Positions 1-8,681 of a stretch of DNA of 64,000 bases are shown here, piece after piece. The DNA comes from Methanobrevibacter sp. V74 (GTDB taxonomy: Archaea > Methanobacteriota > Methanobacteria > Methanobacteriales > Methanobacteriaceae): contig NZ_CAUJAN010000003.1 in assembly GCF_963082495.1 (NCBI RefSeq), positions 1-64,000 of the forward strand, in the 5' to 3' direction. Under the pieces are notes generated by a model. That model was not told where the DNA came from and ran no database searches. It saw nothing but the letters and a program-made list of their open reading frames with translations. The position numbers were made by a program, and so were the translations under genes. Position 1 is the stretch's first letter; every line of letters starts with the position of its first letter.

Positions 1-94
1 TTACCATAAATTTTGATATGGTTTCTACAAGGTTTAATATTTATAGTTATTATTAAAGAAATAATTATCTAATTATTTGAACGTGGGAATAATT

Positions 95-484
95 ATGAAT
101 AAAAATTTGCTCGTGCTAGTTTCTGCAGTAGTTATCATTATTTTAGTATGTGTAGGGTATTATTTCATGTCTAGTAGTGAAGATAATATTCCGAATCTCA
201 GTGATGATACGCTTCTATTTGATTATTCTAAACAACCTATAACAAATTGGAATGAAAATACACAGGAATATAAATTCCATCAAAAAATTACCTCAGCCAA
301 TAATCGGGATGTAGAGAAGGTCAATATTGATATTATATTTTATAATCATGGTAAATTGATTGGTATTAAATCTAATAATATTAATCAAACTGAGAATGGG
401 GCTTTTGATTTGGATTTCAGTATAAAATTAGATTCACAACCAGATGCATTCTATTATAATGTAACAGATTTGAATTGGGCTTAA
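95..484 (+). CDS. small membrane-anchored protein of unknown function
   Basis: About 129 residues. A single hydrophobic segment (residues 5-25, rich in V/I/L) follows MNKN and looks like an N-terminal anchor or signal. The rest is a hydrophilic, Asn/Asp-rich extracytoplasmic domain that I do not recognise. The ATG at 95 is preferred over the in-frame TTG (77) and GTG (83) because GGGA lies 7 bases upstream. A TATA-like stretch (AATATTTATAG, about 36-46) lies a suitable distance upstream. No operon partner follows; the next 500 bases are non-coding. Confidence 0.6.
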   Translation: MNKNLLVLVSAVVIIILVCVGYYFMSSSEDNIPNLSDDTLLFDYSKQPITNWNENTQEYKFHQKITSANNRDVEKVNIDIIFYNHGKLIGIKSNNINQTENGAFDLDFSIKLDSQPDAFYYNVTDLNWA

Positions 485-1004
485 TTTCTTTTAGTTTCTG
501 ATGGATATTATTATGGGCATTGTAAATAATTCAATAAATGCCTATTGAGTCTGTCCTTTATTTTTTTATTAGATACTTCTAAAAAAATTCTTATTTCATG
601 TTTTTTATTTTTAAAAATAGTTAATTATAAGTATGTGAGAAGATAAATAGTTATTTAACAACACGAAACCAAAACACTTCTCACATTTTATTTTTATACA
701 CTTTGTGACACTTAAATGTTTTGGTTTTGTTTTAGTAGTTTAGGTGTTTTGATATTTTATGACTTTAGTTTATAATAATGCTTCTTGTGAACAGGCTCTT
801 TCAAAAAACTATGCTAAAATCAATGAAAAGAACATTTAAGACAACACAAGGTGTTTAAAACGAATCTGCCGCAGAGATTTGATTTGGAATGGAAATCGAA
901 GACTCTATTTTGAAAATCAACAAATTTTTTGAAAGAGCCTTGCAACCTTTTATTAAATATGTTATCCAATGTATACTATATATAAATATTTTATGAGTGA
1001 TAAC
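485..1004. other. non-coding stretch with hairpins and a MITE-like repeat
   Basis: No open frame is supported here. A GGCATT/AATGCC inverted repeat (516-521 and 537-542) follows the first gene and may be its terminator. A second inverted repeat, AAACCAAAACA/TGTTTTGGTTT (666-676 and 717-727), could fold into a long-loop hairpin. The MITE-like repeat at 794-939 is listed separately. TATA-like sequence at 976-987 lies just before the tldD start. Confidence 0.5.
794..939. mobile_element. MITE-like element or IS end remnant with terminal inverted repeats
   Basis: The ends GGCTCTTTCAAAAAACT (794-810) and its near-perfect reverse complement (923-939, one mismatch) enclose 146 bp with no coding capacity. 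The terminal sequence resembles the ends of the 173-bp element at 46711-46883 (shared CTCTTTCAAAAA core), so both probably belong to one family mobilised by a transposase elsewhere in the genome. No clean target duplication survives. It lies about 65 bp upstream of tldD. Confidence 0.55.
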
Positions 1005-2375
1005 ATGGAAGAATATATAAATTTATTCGAAAATATTATTGCAAAAACCACTCAAAAAGTAGATTACATGGATATCAGATTTGAAATGGGAGAAAATACT
1101 TCCCTATTAATGAAAGATGGAAATGTAGATGAAATTAACACTGGGATGAATTTAGGAGCAAGAATTAGAGTGTTGAAAAATGGAGCTTGGGGTTTTGCAT
1201 ATGCCACAGATTTATCAAAAATTAATGAAATTACTGAAACCGCATTAAAATTATCCAATTCACTTAAAGGAGACGTTAGTTTAAGTGAAAGTGATATAAT
1301 CAAAGATAAAGTAGAAATTGATGTTAAAATACCTTTCAAAGATATTTCAATTGAAGAAAAAAAAGACATAATGAAAGAAGCTAATGATGCTGCATCAATT
1401 GACAAAGTCAACAGTACCACAGTAAGCTATGCTGATAGTGAGGTAAACGAATTATTCATGAACAGTGAGGGCAGTGAAATTCAAATCAAAACAAGCAGAT
1501 GCAGAATGGCATTAAACGCATCTGCAACCAATGGAGAAATAATTCAATTCGGACATGGGAGTCTTGGTGGTGTAAGAGGATTTGAAATAATAGCTGAAGC
1601 GGATATTGAAGAATTCGGGAAAAAAATTGGTGAAAAAACTGTCAGATTACTTGATGCCAAACCAGCGCCATCTGGAAAATTCCCAGTAATAGCTGACCCT
1701 GAGCTTACAGGAGTTTTAATCCATGAAGCTTTAGGACATGCCGTTGAAGGTGATTTAATACTTCAAAACGATTCTATCCTGAAAGACAAAATTGGTACAC
1801 AAATTGCTTCAGATATTGTTAATATTTTTGATGATGCAAGCTTAAGAGAAGGATTTGGATACTATCCATATGATGTTGAAGGAGTTAAAACCAAACCAAA
1901 CCAATTAGTTAAAGATGGGAAACTAATTTCACTTTTAAATTCAAGATCAACTTCATCAAAACTTGGAATGAAATCATCCGGAAATGCAAGATCCATAATT
2001 TCAGACCAACCAATCGTTAGAATGAGCAATACATTCTTACAACCTGGAGATAATGAAGTTAGTGAATTATTCGAAGACATCGATAATGGAATTTATCTTA
2101 AAGGCTCAAGAGGAGGGCAGGTTGATACTGGTAAAGGTATTTTCCAATTTAATGCTGCTGAAGGTTATTTAATTGAAAATGGTGAAATCACAACACCTTT
2201 AAGAGATGTATCATTATCCGGGAACATTTTAGAAACCCTGAAAAACATTGATGCAATAGGTAATGACTTTAAATTGAGTGTTGGATTTTGTGGAAAAGAC
2301 GGTCAAACAGCACCGGTAGGTGATGGGGGACCTCATACAAGAATTTTAAATGCACTTGTTGGAGGCATGGGTTAA
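1005..2375 (+). CDS. tldD: TldD-type metalloprotease (TldD/PmbA family)
   Basis: A 456-residue cytoplasmic zinc protease of the U62 family. In bacteria TldD works as a heterodimer with TldE/PmbA and degrades unfolded peptides or matures ribosomal peptides. The zinc motif HEALGH (residues about 240-245, HExxxH) followed by VEGD marks the catalytic TldD type rather than the PmbA partner, which lacks the motif. The C-terminal half has the family's Gly-rich segments (SRGGQVDTGKG, GKDGQTAPVGDGGP). The ATG at 1005 is chosen over 969 and 993 because GAGTGATAAC directly precedes it. The AMMECR1 gene follows with no gap, so the two are probably co-transcribed. No pmbA lies in the window. Confidence 0.9.
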   Translation: MEEYINLFENIIAKTTQKVDYMDIRFEMGENTSLLMKDGNVDEINTGMNLGARIRVLKNGAWGFAYATDLSKINEITETALKLSNSLKGDVSLSESDIIKDKVEIDVKIPFKDISIEEKKDIMKEANDAASIDKVNSTTVSYADSEVNELFMNSEGSEIQIKTSRCRMALNASATNGEIIQFGHGSLGGVRGFEIIAEADIEEFGKKIGEKTVRLLDAKPAPSGKFPVIADPELTGVLIHEALGHAVEGDLILQNDSILKDKIGTQIASDIVNIFDDASLREGFGYYPYDVEGVKTKPNQLVKDGKLISLLNSRSTSSKLGMKSSGNARSIISDQPIVRMSNTFLQPGDNEVSELFEDIDNGIYLKGSRGGQVDTGKGIFQFNAAEGYLIENGEITTPLRDVSLSGNILETLKNIDAIGNDFKLSVGFCGKDGQTAPVGDGGPHTRILNALVGGMG

Positions 2376-2933
2376 ATGATAAGTGATAGGGCAGGAGAGT
2401 ATTTAGTTAAAATAGCAAAAGAATCTATTAAACATTTTTTAAAAACAGGTACGCAATTAGAAAAACCTACTGATTATCCAATTGAATTAGATGAAGAATT
2501 GGGCGTTTTTGTAACTTTAAATAAAAACAATGAATTAAGAGGTTGTATTGGGTATGCAGAACCTATTAAACCAGCCATTGATGCGGCAATGGAAATGGCA
2601 CTAGCAGCTGCACTTGATGATCCGAGATTTCCTCAAGTAAGTGAAAGTGAATTTGAAGATTTGGATTTTGAAGTTACAGTATTGACAAAACCTGAAATGA
2701 TTGTTGTAGGGCACTATAACCAATACTTTGATGAAATTGAAATTGGTCGTGACGGATTAATTATTCAAAAAGGATATGCTAGAGGATTATTGCTTCCCCA
2801 AGTAGCTGTTGAAAATGCATTTACAAAAGAAGACTTTTTAGATCACACATGTATGAAAGCAGGAATTAGTGCAGACAGCTGGATGGATGAAAGCTGTGAT
2901 GTGTTTAAATTCCAGGGCCAAATTTTTAAATAG
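2376..2933 (+). CDS. AMMECR1 domain protein
   Basis: A 185-residue single-domain protein of the AMMECR1 family, which is conserved from archaea to humans and whose biochemical role is unknown. The family signature LRGCIGY (from residue 54) and the downstream DPRFPQV segment are clear, and the length is normal for a stand-alone archaeal member. The ATG begins on the base after the tldD stop codon. GGAGG at 2362-2366, inside the end of tldD, serves as the ribosome binding site, which indicates translational coupling. Confidence 0.9.
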   Translation: MISDRAGEYLVKIAKESIKHFLKTGTQLEKPTDYPIELDEELGVFVTLNKNNELRGCIGYAEPIKPAIDAAMEMALAAALDDPRFPQVSESEFEDLDFEVTVLTKPEMIVVGHYNQYFDEIEIGRDGLIIQKGYARGLLLPQVAVENAFTKEDFLDHTCMKAGISADSWMDESCDVFKFQGQIFK

Positions 2934-3037
2934 TGATGGCAATGATGATACTATAGAAAATATCAATTACTATCATTAGCTCTCTCTCTTAACATTTTAT
3001 TAAATCAAAAAATAAAAGTGTTAAGTGGGGGAGGAAG

Positions 3038-3326
3038 CATTCCTAGAAACTTAAGATTTTTCTTCTTTTTTTATTCTTAATTTTTTTACTAAATTGCTTA
3101 GTTTTTACTTATTTTAATTAATTTTACCTGTACTTATTCTAATACTTTATTGAATAGTTTTAATTTGATTATAGTTAGTTTCAATAATTAAGCATGATTT
3201 ATTTTATATATTATTAACTATAAATATTAATATTAGTGATTAAAGTTTTTTAGTCACTGATTAAGTTAATATAGAGGTGGACTGATGTATTATTTTGATA
3301 GATTCATCATAGATTTTTTTAAAATA
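3038..3326 (+). mobile_element. 5' remnant of an IS4-type insertion sequence
   Basis: CATTCCTAGAAACTTAAG at 3038 equals the left end of the complete element at 8682-10446. In both copies the transposase ATG lies exactly 247 bases inside (3285 here, 8929 there). The first 14 codons (MYYFDRF...) match the start of that transposase. The copy is cut at 3324-3326 by the end of the IS630-type element, and its remaining 1.4 kb is not found on the other side. Confidence 0.85.
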
Positions 3327-4705
3327 TAGTTTTGGACAAAAAATTTTTTAGTTAAGGTTGATGAATTTTTTAATCCAATTTTTATAATATGAATCATTAT
3401 TTATAATCCTATAAAATTCTTTTTCGAATAGTTCTTCCATGAATTCTATTGTATCAAATAAATAGTTTCCTATGTGTTTTTTTATTGATTTCCAGACTTG
3501 TTCTATTGGGTTTAAGTGAGGGGAATACACTGGTAAATGAATTAATTTTATATTTAATATTTTTGATGCTTGAATCACTAATTTAGCTTTGTGAACTGAG
3601 TAATTATCCAATATTGCTGCAATTCTTCTTTCTTTTTGTAGATTATTGATTAAATGTTCTTTGTTTAGTGATTCAATTAGTATTTCTTTTTGAATATTTT
3701 CTATGTTTGTGTGCTTTTCAGGAATTAATTTATTTGCTTTATTTTTTATTTTTACTAAAAATTGTTCTTCAGAACTATTATTGTTTGCTATAAATTCTTT
3801 AAATTCATTTTTTAATGAGTTAATTGTGCTTTCAGATTTTAGTTGATTATATATTTCAGTTTCATCTAATTTCGCATCTGCCAAAATATTTTTAAGCTCT
3901 AATATTAAATCTTCATTTTCACAATTGCCAATTTTAAGCTGGATTAATGATTTTATTTCCTCAAATGTGCGTGTATTTGGTTGAAATAAGATTAATGAAT
4001 TGCCATTTACTGCTTGGTATCCATTTGTGTTTAATTTTATTCTCGTAGTTATTTTTGTCTGTCTATTTTTTTGTTCCTAATAAATAGTATAATCGGGTTG
4101 TATTGTCTTTATTTTGTACTGCTGTTTGATCTGCGAATATTAATATGTCTTTTTTCAAATCTATTTTCTTTTGTGTTTTTTTTAGTTGTTCTGAAGCATC
4201 TTCTGGTGCTTCAGCAGGAATAATATATGGTTTTCCATTATCCGAAGCCTAAATTTTTCATTATCCGCCTAATTTGTCTATCACTATAAGTAACGCCAAA
4301 TTCTTCGATTATTTCGTGTTTTACTTCTCTAACGCTTGTTAATTGTTTTTTTATAATGTTCTCTTTTAGTTCTTCAAATTGTTTTTCTGATAATTTTGTT
4401 TTTCGTCCAGATCCTTCTTTTCTAAGTAATCCATCAAATCCTTCTTCATTCCAAGCTTTTAACCATGCATGGCCTGTTGGAATTGTTTTCCCACGTTTTT
4501 CTATTGCATATTTTACTGTTTCACCAGCATAAATGTCTTCAATGAATGTAATTTTTTCATAAAATTCTATATAACGTTTTAAATCCTTGAGCAGCTTTAA
4601 CTTCATGAATTTTAGAAAGTGGGATTTTTTTGTTAATATAAGCATTCCTACCCATATTAATATTTTAGTCACATTTAATATAAATATTTTTTGTCCAAAA
4701 CTATA
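3325..4705 (-). mobile_element. IS630-family insertion sequence
   Basis: Terminal inverted repeats of at least 20 bp with the core TATAGTTTTGGACAAAAAAT lie at 3325-3344 and, inverted, at 4686-4705. They enclose about 1.38 kb with one transposase gene on the minus strand. The flanking TA dinucleotides fit the TA target duplication known for IS630/Tc1 elements. The ends are well preserved although the transposase is frameshifted. The element sits between a 5' IS4 remnant and a 3' fragment of a different IS630 transposase, so the locus has been rearranged. Confidence 0.85.
3348..4655 (-). pseudogene. IS630-family transposase, broken by three frameshifts
   Basis: The original frame would start at ATG 4655 (MGRNAYINKK...) and run about 435 codons. 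It has an N-terminal helix-turn-helix region (KRGKTIPTGHAWLKAWNEEG, then GVTYSDRQIRRI) and a C-terminal DDE domain with ILDNYSVH, HLPVYSPHLNPIEQVWKSIK. Three single-base insertions break it: a GG near 4587, the taatgg sequence near 4243, and an A run near 4068 (seven A where six would restore YYLLGTKNRQ). Removing one base at each site gives one continuous protein. The stop at 3348 lies just inside the left inverted repeat. It is probably inactive unless the indels are sequencing errors. Confidence 0.8.
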
Positions 4706-5026
4706 TTAGCATTATTTTCTGATAAATATATTCAACATCAATTGATAATGGAAAAACCAATAGCTATAATCTTAGATAATTATAGTGTGCATCATGCTAT
4801 CTTTTTCACTGAGTTATGCAATATTTTAAATATGGACTTAATTCATTTACCTCCATATTCTCCAAAATATAATCCAATAGAACAAGTTTGGAGGACAATA
4901 AAAGCAAAAATATCAAGAAAATTCATAACAAGCATTGAACAATTAAAATTTATCTTTAAAAACAAATTTGAACAAGTAGTAGATAATGAAAGTTTCTGGG
5001 AAAATTGGCTCTGGAAGTTTCTATAA
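4706..5026 (+). pseudogene. 3' fragment of a second IS630-family transposase
   Basis: About 100 C-terminal residues of an IS630 DDE transposase: ILDNYSVHHAIFF, then HLPPYSPKYNPIEQVWRTIK with the catalytic-region residues. It differs clearly from the transposase at 3348-4655, so it comes from another subfamily. It has no start, helix-turn-helix or left end, and begins directly at the inverted repeat of the neighbouring IS630 element. It is a truncated remnant. Its stop overlaps the disrupted adhesin-like gene on the other strand. Confidence 0.8.
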
Positions 5027-6508
5027 AATATTATAATTTTTAGTGTCGCAAACTATAGCAGTAATCTTATTTTCACCACTTAAACCGTTGATGTATACAT
5101 GACCGTACATATCGGTTTCATCATCCACACTGTCACCTGAGTTTAGGGTGTATGTGATTTTTTCACCAATAATCGGCTCACCTGCAATGTCATTTAAAAC
5201 AAGTATCACAGGACCGCCCTTAACATAACTGATAGTAATGTATGTATCAGTTTTAGCTTTCGGAATCAAGATGCTGTTGTCACCTGTTTCGATTGCAGCA
5301 AACTCCAGATGGAAATCGGTTTCAGATATGGGTTCGTCAATCCTTTTGATTCGTTTCGATTGCAGCAAACTCCAGATGGAAAACCTCAATGCCCTCTGCA
5401 ATATTGTTGTTTTTAACAATAATGTCATCGGTAGGGTTCAACTCAAGACTTTTAAGCACCTTCAACCAGTAAAAAGTAACACTTGCCGGATTGACACTAC
5501 TGTTTAGAGTTTCAACAGTGTTTCCTGTCATGTTTATTGAACCGATTGCTGAAGGAAACCCATGATCCTCGTTTTCAGCTTCAGAATAAATCAAAAGATT
5601 ATTCCCGTAGAACAAAAGTATTGTTTATGATATCAAGGTTATCTGATGATTTTTTAAGGCTTATTACTGGCAGATTGTCATAGGTATTGTTTTCCCATTG
5701 TTTTAAATTATTGTAATAGGAAGTTTCAAGATAACCGCAGCTAATGAATTTGTTGTTTTTGATAACTGATCCCTTGGTTGATGCACCTCCGTAGAAAACT
5801 GCATAGGCATTGTTTATGAAAGTGTTGTTTTCAACCAATACATCACCTGAAGTGGATACAATGCTCACACCGTCAAGTACCGGTCCGTCAAAGGTATTGT
5901 TGATTACCTGGATGTTATGGGCACCCATAAGATTAACCGCCTTGTACCGGTCTCACTTGTAATCACGTGAGTGGTTGTGTCTGTGAAATATGAATTCCTG
6001 ATAGTTGAATCAGATGTTGATGATAAATACACACCGCTTTCAAAGTTAATGAACCTGCAGTTGTCAATAACAATATTTCTAGAACCGCTAACCTGAATCG
6101 CCTGACCTTCTATAATTCCCATATAACTCGGCAACGGTTTGGCATTAATGAATGTGATTCCATTAATTTTGATTCCGTCACCTCTTATTTGAATTCTACA
6201 ATTGCTAGACCCAGAAGTAATATTAACATTTTCACCTTTTAAAGTGATGCTTTTAGTTATTATAATCGTATCAGTGTTAATATTGTAACTCTTGGATTCA
6301 CCTAAATTTACCGTATCTCCATCACTTGCCTTGTTGATTGCACTTTGAATATCATCAGTTGTGGTACCGTTGACTCTGTATTCCGTGCTTAACGTAGTTT
6401 CATCTGCAACAGATTGTCTGATTATCGTTTTCAGCTGAAACCGCACTAATTGATAGTATAATTACTAATGCAAGCAGTAATGTGATACAAATGCTTTTTC
6501 TTGTTCAT
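5021..6508 (-). pseudogene. adhesin-like surface protein, multiply frameshifted and truncated
   Basis: ATG at 6508 begins a good signal peptide only if one A is dropped from an A5 run (MNKKSICITLLLALVII...SAVSAEN). Further shifts occur near 6423, 5942 and 5610, and a 67-bp insertion lies at about 5316-5382. Between them are long open stretches of a secreted beta-helix protein: TTTDDIQSAINKASDGDTVNL, repeated NNTF...NN units, then an Ig-like part (SYVKGGPVILVLNDIAGEPI, INGLSGENKITAIV). This architecture is typical of Methanobrevibacter adhesin-like proteins. The 3' end abuts an IS630 fragment, so the C-terminal wall-binding part is missing. Confidence 0.8.
5286..5382. repeat. 30-bp direct repeat (5286-5315 and 5353-5382) inside the adhesin pseudogene
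   Basis: The two 30-base copies are identical and offset by 67 bases. Each encodes FHLEFAAIET on the minus strand, but in different frames because 67 is not a multiple of three. The sequence between the copies is unrelated to their flanks. Recombination between the copies would delete 67 bp and join the two frames into one continuous reading frame. Confidence 0.85.
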
Positions 6509-7108
6509 AATTTACTCTCATTAATTCGAATTAAAAAGAGCTAATAAAATATTGATTAAAAAATAAGATTAGAATTTGGCTAATCTTTAATTAATATATT
6601 AATATTATCATTGATATAAAACTCGTTAATTAACCTTTAATTATTTATGTGAAATCTTTGTGTTTTGTTTTATTTGATTTTATTTTTAATAATTTTTCTT
6701 TTTTTGTAATTTTAGTTAGTATTATTTGGTAGGTTTTGCCCCCCTCGAAGAGTCATGTTTTAATAATATGGAGCAATTAGAGTGAAAATCAAAAAAACAA
6801 GCATAATCCTTAAATATATATAATTAATATAAATATATTCGATGTGTGAATTTTTACACATCAAAAACTTTTAAAGAGTTTAAAATATTGGTTAAAAAAA
6901 TAGAGGTTAAAATATAAAAAAATTAATTTGAATAAAAAAATGATTAAATCATTTTTCTCCTCCTTTATTAATAAAGAATCGTTGTGAAATGAATGATAAT
7001 TCATAATTAATAAGATATGAACCTATCAAATTAACGAAATTATATAATAAACTCTAATTTTTAATTTATGTTTGAACTCTATAATTAAATTTATGGAGGA
7101 AAAAATTT
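6509..7108. other. divergent intergenic region between two adhesin-like genes
   Basis: No gene is seen. It contains AT-rich TATA-like runs (about 6810-6840) and a perfect inverted repeat GATGTGT/ACACATC (6841-6847 and 6856-6862). A strong GGAGG ribosome binding site (7094-7098) precedes the next gene. Promoters of both flanking genes presumably lie here. Confidence 0.4.
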
Positions 7109-7954
7109 ATGAGATTAAACTATAAAATCGTAATTGCAATGTTGGTTCTTGCAATTTTTGCAGTTGGATCCGTTTCAGCAGCAGAAGTTGTAGCTGATGA
7201 TGTAATTGATGACTCAGTAGATGATGTTGTCATTGATGATGTGCCTTTATCTGATTCTGTTCAAGATGAAGATGATTCAATTGATGATGAAATTCAAACT
7301 ACTCGTGGTTATGATGTAGATGACTCAATGGATTCAGATACTATAAATCGATATATTAATACTACATCAACTGGCGTAGTCAATTTCACTCCAGGAACAT
7401 ATAAAAGTATGGCATTAGTCTTAAAAGACAATGTGGCATTATATGGTAACGGAGCAACAATTTATGGTAATGGCACAGACAATGTGTTTACTATTACTGG
7501 AAAATCTAATTTCACAATTACTGGATTTAACATAATTGTTAATTCTACACAAAAAGCTGCAATCTATGGATCAAATGTTTCTAATGTAGCAATTACTGAT
7601 AATACAATTACTGGTGGAAAAGATGGAATAAACATATTCCAAACTTATAATGCAACAACAATAACTGGTAATACAATTTCAGGTGTTACTAGAGATGCAA
7701 TTTCCTTAGTAAATCATAAAACCTTTTCAGATTCTGAATGGAGTAATTGGCCAAGTTCAGTAGTTTCAAATAACAATATTACTGGTGGACAATATGCAAT
7801 GTTCTTTGGAGGCAACTTTAAAGGAACAATAAGTGGCAACACCATCACTAATTCTACTTATGGTATGCAATTTGCAGGTAAAAAAAATGAAACTAATGGT
7901 AAATTGTGTCATTGTCATAGCTACTTAATGCATCATATGCTGATTGTGTCATGA
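7109..7954 (+). CDS. adhesin-like secreted beta-helix protein, C-terminally truncated
   Basis: The 281-residue reading frame starts with a Sec signal peptide (hydrophobic residues 8-23, cleavage likely after SVSA). A very acidic Asp-rich linker follows (residues 27-72). Then comes a right-handed parallel beta-helix with repeated N-x-I-T/G-NTI units (residues about 110-265). The last roughly 15 residues (CHCHSYLMHHML...) do not fit the fold, and the frame stops without the Ig-like repeats or Lys-rich tail usual in this family. It is therefore probably a 3'-truncated gene. GGAGGAAAAAATTT precedes the ATG. Surface attachment or cell-cell contact is inferred from the family only. Confidence 0.75.
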   Translation: MRLNYKIVIAMLVLAIFAVGSVSAAEVVADDVIDDSVDDVVIDDVPLSDSVQDEDDSIDDEIQTTRGYDVDDSMDSDTINRYINTTSTGVVNFTPGTYKSMALVLKDNVALYGNGATIYGNGTDNVFTITGKSNFTITGFNIIVNSTQKAAIYGSNVSNVAITDNTITGGKDGINIFQTYNATTITGNTISGVTRDAISLVNHKTFSDSEWSNWPSSVVSNNNITGGQYAMFFGGNFKGTISGNTITNSTYGMQFAGKKNETNGKLCHCHSYLMHHMLIVS

Positions 7955-8096
7955 ACCATTATTTATAGCAATTTTTCGTGTTAAATTTATTAATAACAAA
8001 TACTAAATATACTCTTGTATTCATAGACAGTTTTTTATTAATATTTAAAAAATTAAATGAGGATTCATACAATTTCATCAGTGAATAGTGAGTGAT

Positions 8097-8660
8097 ATGG
8101 TTCAAGTTTTAAAGGATGATGTCAAGAATAGAATTTTTGAAGCTGCTTTAAATGAGTTCTATAAAAAAGATTTTAAAAGCGCTAATTTAAGGTCTATTGC
8201 AAATGAAGCCGATGTGTCTGTTGGTTTAATTTACTCCTATTTTAATAATAAAGAGGATTTATTTGATGAAATTGTTAAACCAGCCATAAACATTTCATTT
8301 GAAAATTTTAATTATAAAAATACTGATCCATATAATGTATTTATTAATTTTGAACGTGATATGATTTTAGAACTTTTAGATAATCATAAAATATTTGTAA
8401 TTTTGGCTGATAAAAGTTCTGGGACTAAATATGAAGAATACAAAGAACAGTTAGTGGAGAATTTAACAATTCACATCTCTGAAAATATTGATAAATCCCA
8501 CTTTAATAATAAATTAGAATCTGATGATGTATTTATACACATTTTAGCAAATACTTTCATTGAAGGAATCCTGGAAATAGCCCGTCATTATAAAGGGAAA
8601 AAATGGGCTGAAAGTATGCTGGATTTATTTGCGGAATATTATTATAACGGATTTAAATAA
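8097..8660 (+). CDS. TetR/AcrR family transcriptional regulator
   Basis: A 187-residue one-component regulator. The N-terminal helix-turn-helix (residues about 8-52) shows the family pattern: FEAALNEFYKKDF, then LRSIANEADVSVGLIYSYFNNKEDLF. The helical C-terminal half would bind an unknown ligand. ATG 8097 is preceded by GTGAGTGAT; the GTG at 8088 is an alternative start. The gene lies just upstream of a transporter operon and is separated from it only by an IS that inserted 21 bases after its stop, so it most likely controls that operon. A TetR-like palindrome lies at the operon's promoter (10492-10505). Confidence 0.9.
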   Translation: MVQVLKDDVKNRIFEAALNEFYKKDFKSANLRSIANEADVSVGLIYSYFNNKEDLFDEIVKPAINISFENFNYKNTDPYNVFINFERDMILELLDNHKIFVILADKSSGTKYEEYKEQLVENLTIHISENIDKSHFNNKLESDDVFIHILANTFIEGILEIARHYKGKKWAESMLDLFAEYYYNGFK

Positions 8661-8681
8661 GCTCTTCAATATGCCTCAAAT

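Noticed and set aside
1064-1420. 118-codon minus-strand frame inside tldD
   Set aside because: It lies wholly inside the tldD gene and has no ribosome binding site or family likeness; a shadow frame.
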